Positions 59,001-64,000 of a stretch of DNA of 64,000 nucleotides are shown here, one piece after another. The first letter of the stretch is position 1. Every line of letters starts with the position of its first letter. Under the pieces are notes generated by a model. It searched no databases. It saw only the letters and a list, made by a program, of their open reading frames with translations, and was not told the origin of the DNA. Origin of the DNA: Gonapodya prolifera JEL478 (lineage: Eukaryota > Monoblepharomycota > Monoblepharidomycetes > Monoblepharidales > Gonapodyaceae); contig KQ965738.1 of NCBI GenBank assembly GCA_001574975.1, positions 426,277 to 490,276 on the forward strand, written 5' to 3'. The position numbers were made by a program, and so were the translations under genes.

Positions 59001-61296
59001 CCGCGCTTCAGGACCTCCTGGTTGACTGTGTGAAGCGGCTGGGCTGGTACAACCACCAAATCCGTCAACTCGCAGGGAGCAAGCAAAGTGCCGTCACTCC
59101 AGAGCTGGACGCTGCCATAAAGCTCCGTGACTCGGACAGGTTCACCCTGCTTTCGCTGTTTTCGACTCTCACAAACGTCAACTTCGACCCCGACTCCATC
59201 CGTGACTACATTGTGGGAACAAGGTATGCTGTTTCATCACGTTTTGAGTTTGACGGGATTCTAACTGCCGTGCCGTTGGTACACAGGAACCACGTCACTG
59301 AGCGATGCAAGCTTTACCAAGACCTTTGCAAGGTAACGGGACAGAAGGAGGAGCAATGCCCAATTCGGGACTTGAGCGGCACCATCACGGACCCCGCAAT
59401 CTTGGCCGAAAAGGGGAAACTTGTTGGAGTTCTCGCCAAATTCAGGACAGTCAAGAACGATGTCGTGGTTGGACTTTCCGAAATGCTGGTTGTAAGTTCC
59501 CCGCAGTTGTTGCAAACTGGAAACGAGTCTCGCTCAACCTTTATTTGTTTTATAGTACGGTCTTAAGGGAGTGGCAGCGTACGCAGATCACGCCGTCTTA
59601 ATGGGAGAAGAGGATATCCGAATCTTTGACTTTGTCAACGAGGCTCTCGCATTCACAATCTCACCAGACGTGAACGATCTCAACAAAGTTATCGGAATGC
59701 TTCTGAAATGTGGGGAAGCGGTAAGGCATCTTTCTACGAGACTGGGCGCAATGGACACTAATGCGAATCCCCATTGCAGAACTTGATCACAATGGAAACC
59801 CTGCACAAGGGTAACGCCAAGCACGGAACTCAAAGCCCTCACGTGGTTCCGATCGCACCATCGCCTGGAAAAGCGATCTTAATCTCAGGTCACGATATGA
59901 AATACCTGGAGGAGCTTCTGGAGCAAACCAAAGGCACAGGTATCAACATCTATACTCATGGAGAAATGCTGCCAGGTACGTTGTGGTGTCAAAATCGTCT
60001 TTGAATGTCCTGGGTTTGCTGATTGATTGAAATACTTTTACTTAGCCCACGGATACCCCAAGCTCCGGGAGTATGGTAACTTGGTGGGACACTACGGTGT
60101 TGCGTGGCAGAGACAGTCGATCGAATTCCCTCACTTCCCTGGGCCGATTGTGGTGAGTGGAGCTGAGCCGATGAACTAGAAGAGTGCACCTGAGACCCTC
60201 CAAAATCCACAGATGACAACCAACTGTCTCACACCACCAAAAGAGGATCTCAAGCACCGCATTTTCATGGCTGGGTATGTTGAGTTTATTTGGCGGCGTC
60301 TTTATTTAAAATTTCTAATACTCTATTTCACAGGGCGGTCGGATTCCCGGGATGCCCAGTGGTCAAGAAGTTTAACTATTCAGAAGTCATCAAGATGGCA
60401 CAAGATATGCCAGGCTTCTCCGAGGCCGACAAAGAATATACCTACCCGAGGGATCCCTTCGGCAAGGTAGCCAAGACCTACAACGTTGGATTCGGCCTCG
60501 AAACTATCCTTTCAGTCGCCCCTACTGTCATCGACTCAATTGGGAAGGGTGATATCACCCGGTTCTACGTGATTGGAGGTATATACTCGTGTACAGAGAC
60601 TTCGCGGATAATTCTCAACTCACTTAACTGTGATCTGCTCTTCTAGGATGTGACGGGTTCGAAGGGGAGAGAAGCTACTGTAAGTATTGCACTTTGAGTC
60701 CTCCAGAGTCTCCCCTAACGAAGCTATCTTGCCATGCCCTCTTATAGACACTGACGTGATGGAGAACTTGCCACCGACATCCGTTGTTCTTACGCTCGGA
60801 TGTGGGAAGTACAGGATTCTCGGTGACAAACTCCAATACGCGACAATCGGAAACACCGGAATACCAAGACTTCTGGACATGGGACAGTGCAACGACACAT
60901 ACGGTGCCGTTCAAGTGGCTGTCACGTTGGCGAAGCATTTTAATTGCGGAGTGAACGACCTCCCCCTCAACTTGGTCATCTCATGGTTCGAACAGAAGGC
61001 TATTGCTGTGCTTCTCACGCTGCTGCATCTCAACATTAAAGGAGTGAGTATACAAGAGGTGGGGTACCCGAGATGACACGGTAACGTTGTCTTCCCATAG
61101 GTTCGTGTTGGGCCAAGGGCGCCAGCGTTCATCCGACCTGCTGCTTTGCAATTCCTCGTGGAGACTTTCGATCTGAAACTCACGGTCAGTAAAAGAACGA
61201 CGTTTTTCGTGATGTATCAGAAGCTCATACGTTCGGTTCATAATTTAGGGGAACGCGATTGATGATGTCAGACAAATGGTTGGGGCAACCGCGTAA
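56065..61296 (+). CDS. NADPH diflavin reductase-hybrid cluster protein fusion
   Basis: About 20 exons and roughly 1,250 residues from [11 protein letters not shown]-terminal flavodoxin (about 33-180): FLVLFGSQ + TGTTE (15-nt exon 56362-56376) is the FMN phosphate loop; [14 protein letters not shown] and VFGLGNKS follow. FAD/NADPH module of CysJ/P450-reductase type (about 235-625): [31 protein letters not shown] and [18 protein letters not shown]-terminal hybrid-cluster protein (about 655-1256): cubane Cys in [13 protein letters not shown] and IGVC (C-x2-C-x8-C-x5-C, class I), and hybrid-cluster ligands readable as [41 protein letters not shown] and FEQKA. HCPs reduce NO or hydroxylamine. No targeting peptide is obvious, so probably cytosolic. 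The fusion would feed NADPH electrons directly to the cluster. Confidence 0.85.
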
Positions 61297-61592
61297 AATA
61301 ATGATGAATGATTTGGAATTATGGCAGGGAAATTTGCACATGAAAAAGCATGCATTCAACGTAATAACATTTGAACTCTATGAAAGTTCCAATAAACAAT
61401 AAACAGTTCATCACATCACAATGGTTTATCGTTTTGCTTGTTTATCACCAATACATTACATATTGCGGTCCAGCATCTACATGATGTAAGAAATGCAGAA
61501 GGGAACAAGTATACAAACCATCATAATAATGTACAACATTCGTAATGCAAAGAAAAGTGTTGTCCCGCAACCTTTCCGAGTCAAGATGTCCG
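61297..61592. other. Short convergent spacer
   Basis: AT-rich 3' flank between two convergent genes; AATAAA-like signals occur at about 61391-61400. Nothing else seen. Confidence 0.4.
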
Positions 61593-64000
61593 CTATCCTT
61601 GTCGATAGTCAATGGCCCATTCTAACGACGTTGGGTCGATATCGGACTGCGTAGAGCCTGCTGTGGATATATCCGTTAAGAAAGCGTCCACGATTGTACT
61701 GTTCAACCCGATGGTGAAATCGATGTACTGCGAGGGAGGTTGGATATTAGATTTTGTGGTAAAAGGTAGAAAGGAAACCATCCTTACCTGATTATTCCAC
61801 CCAGGTTCGATTTTAGCAACCTCAAACCAAGCCAATGCTCGGAATAGAGGGTACTTGGCCCTTGTGGTACGATCGGTCAAGATTCGCCACCAAGCTTGCT
61901 TCTGTGAGAGGGCGTCCGCACCTACGACAAAAGGGGAGCAAAAGTTTAAGAAGTGCGCCACAATGTTGGAGTGACAAAGTACTCACCAGTCCCATTTTGC
62001 CAGTGGTAAATGCCGACTTCACCCAGCATGAAAGGTTTGTTCTTTGCGGTCGCGTAGACATCATAGAAGGAGGGGCTAATGGTGGTACCGTCGACGATGC
62101 TCTTCCCGGTTATGGTCCAGTCGAAGTAGTCTCGAGGAGGAACGAAATTGTTGACATCTGCCAATGGCAAGTGTGCCCACAAAATATAAGCGAGCTTTAC
62201 ACGGTATCATACAATCAATGACTCACAGGGGTATGTTGGTCCATAGTGATAAACGGTTCCGCCAACCCAGTCTGCATGCATTGAGTGGAGAGAAATTGAG
62301 TAAGGAAAATTTGGAGATTCAGATCCCCAACTCACCGACAACGTCGTCGCCGGGATAGTAAGGGGCATCTGGTCGTATCAAAATTATGAAAGAGGAAGAC
62401 GTGCAGTGTCAGTGGCAATTGCATAACGTGCGCCTCCTGAGGCATACCCACAAGGATCGTCTCCGGAATCAATGGCTCCGTTCTATTGAAATAAAAGGAG
62501 AACATTCCATCAACAATGCCTTGAAAGCTTTTCCCGACAACAACCCACCTTGTTGGTGTCCACGGCTTCAAAGTCGGTTGTGTTCGGCGGGGGTAAATTG
62601 TAGGTCGCGTAAGGGTAAGTGTCGGCGATTGTGGGAGCCCAAAGCATTGCAGTGGCGGGAGCGGTAGCGTGGACAACGGTCGCTAGACGGCGGAAGGTTG
62701 ATTTGTACAGTGTTGGTTGGCGACCCTAAAATGGTTGTTAGGTTAACAGTTGTCCCAACGTTTTGCACTGGTGTAGGCGAGTGAGACACTTACCCTGCAT
62801 GAATTGCAATACGAATTGCAAAATTGGTGAGATTGGTTGCGGCAGAATGTGCATGATACGTTGGGATGGTGAGAAAAGCCAAAGAGAACAGAAGTACAGC
62901 ATTGACCAACCATGTGTACCAAGCACCGTTCATTCTGTGCAACGTCTCATCATCAGCTTCTCATTTCGTTCAGAAACCGAAGCCGTACTCACTCGTGACC
63001 AAATCGAACAATGACAGCGTACTGCTCGTTCAGCACTCGGAATGCATCCGCGAACAGCTTGATGAGGTCATCCGTGACCAACACGAGGCCATTCGAAGGC
63101 ATGAGCGTGATTTCGATAATACTTCCGACGGGTAGTTCGCTCGCGTTTGAGGCGTAGTGGGTCATATTACGAGCTGACAACAACGGTTTACTTGCCCGCT
63201 TCATTTCTTTCGGCGGAAACGGAGAAAGCTCACCGAGGACGCGAGGATCCAGAGTGTGGTTGTCCATGGTCCAAAACACGCAGACAAGCTTGGGCATGAC
63301 GCCTCGTGTGTTGTTTACGGTCCATCTGTCCGAGATTTTGTTGAAGTCTTCGTCGATAGCGACGCCGAACCACATCTTCCCCGCGGGTGGGTAGGGTGTG
63401 GCTGTGGTGAGAGTTGGCAGACTGCTGACGGATGCTGTTGCGCCGGCTGAATGCGCGTTGCAATAGCTTAGAAGTTGCAATAGCACGGAAGACGAGTAAG
63501 AGAAACTCACCAGTTTTGGTAGCGTTTGCGTCTGAGGCGAGTGCTCCGGAACCGGCCTGGGGCATGTCTGGCAGAAGAGGTCTCACATCTGCTGCTCGGG
63601 TTGGCACACCTATCCACGCTGCACTCACTGGGATTGGAGGAGGTGCTTAATCCAGGGCGGAATTTGAGGAAGTAGATAGCAGCGCCAGCGCCACCTGCAG
63701 CGAGGAGAAGGACGGTGAAGATAACACCTGCAAGCCACACGACCCCACCCGTATCATGCATTAGAATGCGCCTCGAACGGCACAAATGTACGCGAATACG
63801 ACTTACCACATAGAAGCCATCGTCGTCGCTTGGGTTTCTCGTCCACGGCGGGATATCTGGCTTGCGGTAAGCCACCCTCTATCATTGTTTCCTCCTCCTT
63901 GTACAGAGGACTGGGCTCCGACGACTCCATGACCTGGGGAGGCTCATCCCATCGTGAATGCCACTGGGGGGACAGAGTGGCGATGTCATGGTATTGGTGT
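61593..64000 (-). CDS. GH26 glycoside hydrolase, type II membrane protein (5' partial)
   Basis: The stop is at 61593 and the frame stays open to the right edge, so the true start may lie outside (a Met at 63930, MESSEPSPLYKEEE, is a candidate). A basic cytoplasmic stretch (KPKRRRWLLCG) is followed, after an intron, by a membrane helix (GVVWLAGVIFTVLLLAAGGA) and a Ser/Thr-rich stem. The catalytic domain has AGKMWFGVAIDEDF, VIVRFGHE joined to MNGAWYTW (the H-E-M-N-G acid/base motif), MLWAPTIADTYPY, and KPFMLGEVGIYHW carrying the likely nucleophile Glu. GH26 enzymes mostly cleave beta-mannans or related beta-glucans. Here it is probably a cell-surface or Golgi enzyme; the substrate cannot be read from sequence. 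Confidence 0.78.

Overview
The window is nuclear DNA from an intron-rich fungus of balanced GC. Genes are short multi-exon units with introns of roughly 50-140 bp and GT-AG borders. Fungal markers are a Zn(2)Cys(6) transcription factor with a fungal-specific regulatory domain and a SLA1-like endocytic adaptor. A Cep57-like centrosomal protein and an LRR-transmembrane-SH3 receptor point to an early-diverging zoosporic fungus (chytrid or Monoblepharidomycetes grade, Gonapodya-like). That placement is inference; no rRNA or tRNA was found to anchor it.

Layout. 0.25-1.35 kb: THEM6-like thioesterase-fold protein (+). 3.5-7.8 kb: SLA1-like adaptor with SH3, two SHD1 and UBA-like modules (+). 8.0-9.2 kb: secreted PQQ-type beta-propeller (-). 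10.3-12.9 kb: F-box-like protein (+), with a decayed 3' copy at 17.0 kb. 13.5-16.7 kb: Zn2Cys6 regulator (+). 17.4-19.3 kb: LRR-TM-SH3 receptor (-). 19.4-23.4 kb: a CpG-poor DNA-transposon island with a dead Tc1/IS630-type transposase, C2H2 zinc-finger exons and a 724-bp foldback element. 24.0-27.6 kb: two convergent, paralogous secreted SMP-30-like propellers. 29.6-32.6 kb: a class 3 aldehyde dehydrogenase whose intron carries a degenerate repeat. 33.0-34.3 kb: three diverged tandem repeats. 35.5-39.8 kb: Cep57-like protein (+). 40.0-43.7 kb: one intact MATH-BTB gene and two relics (-). 43.7-48.6 kb: a very large disordered basic/acidic protein (-). 49.5-53.8 kb: two inverted, decayed copies of the Cep57-tail/MATH-BTB block, with an ankyrin gene between them. 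54.1-55.2 kb: F-box protein (-). 56.1-61.3 kb: a fusion of an NADPH diflavin reductase with a hybrid-cluster protein (+). 61.6 kb to the right edge: a membrane-anchored GH26 glycosidase (-), 5' end outside the window.

The most exciting item is the diflavin reductase-hybrid cluster fusion. It looks like a self-contained NADPH-driven NO/hydroxylamine reductase, built on the same logic as pyruvate:NADP+ oxidoreductase (PFO plus CysJ-like module). All expected cluster ligands are readable in the predicted exons. A second theme is microexons: 14, 5 and 15 nt exons (and possibly one of 1 nt) are needed to restore conserved motifs in four unrelated genes. A third is local duplication and decay, seen in the MATH-BTB block, the F-box relic, the propeller pair and the tandem repeats.
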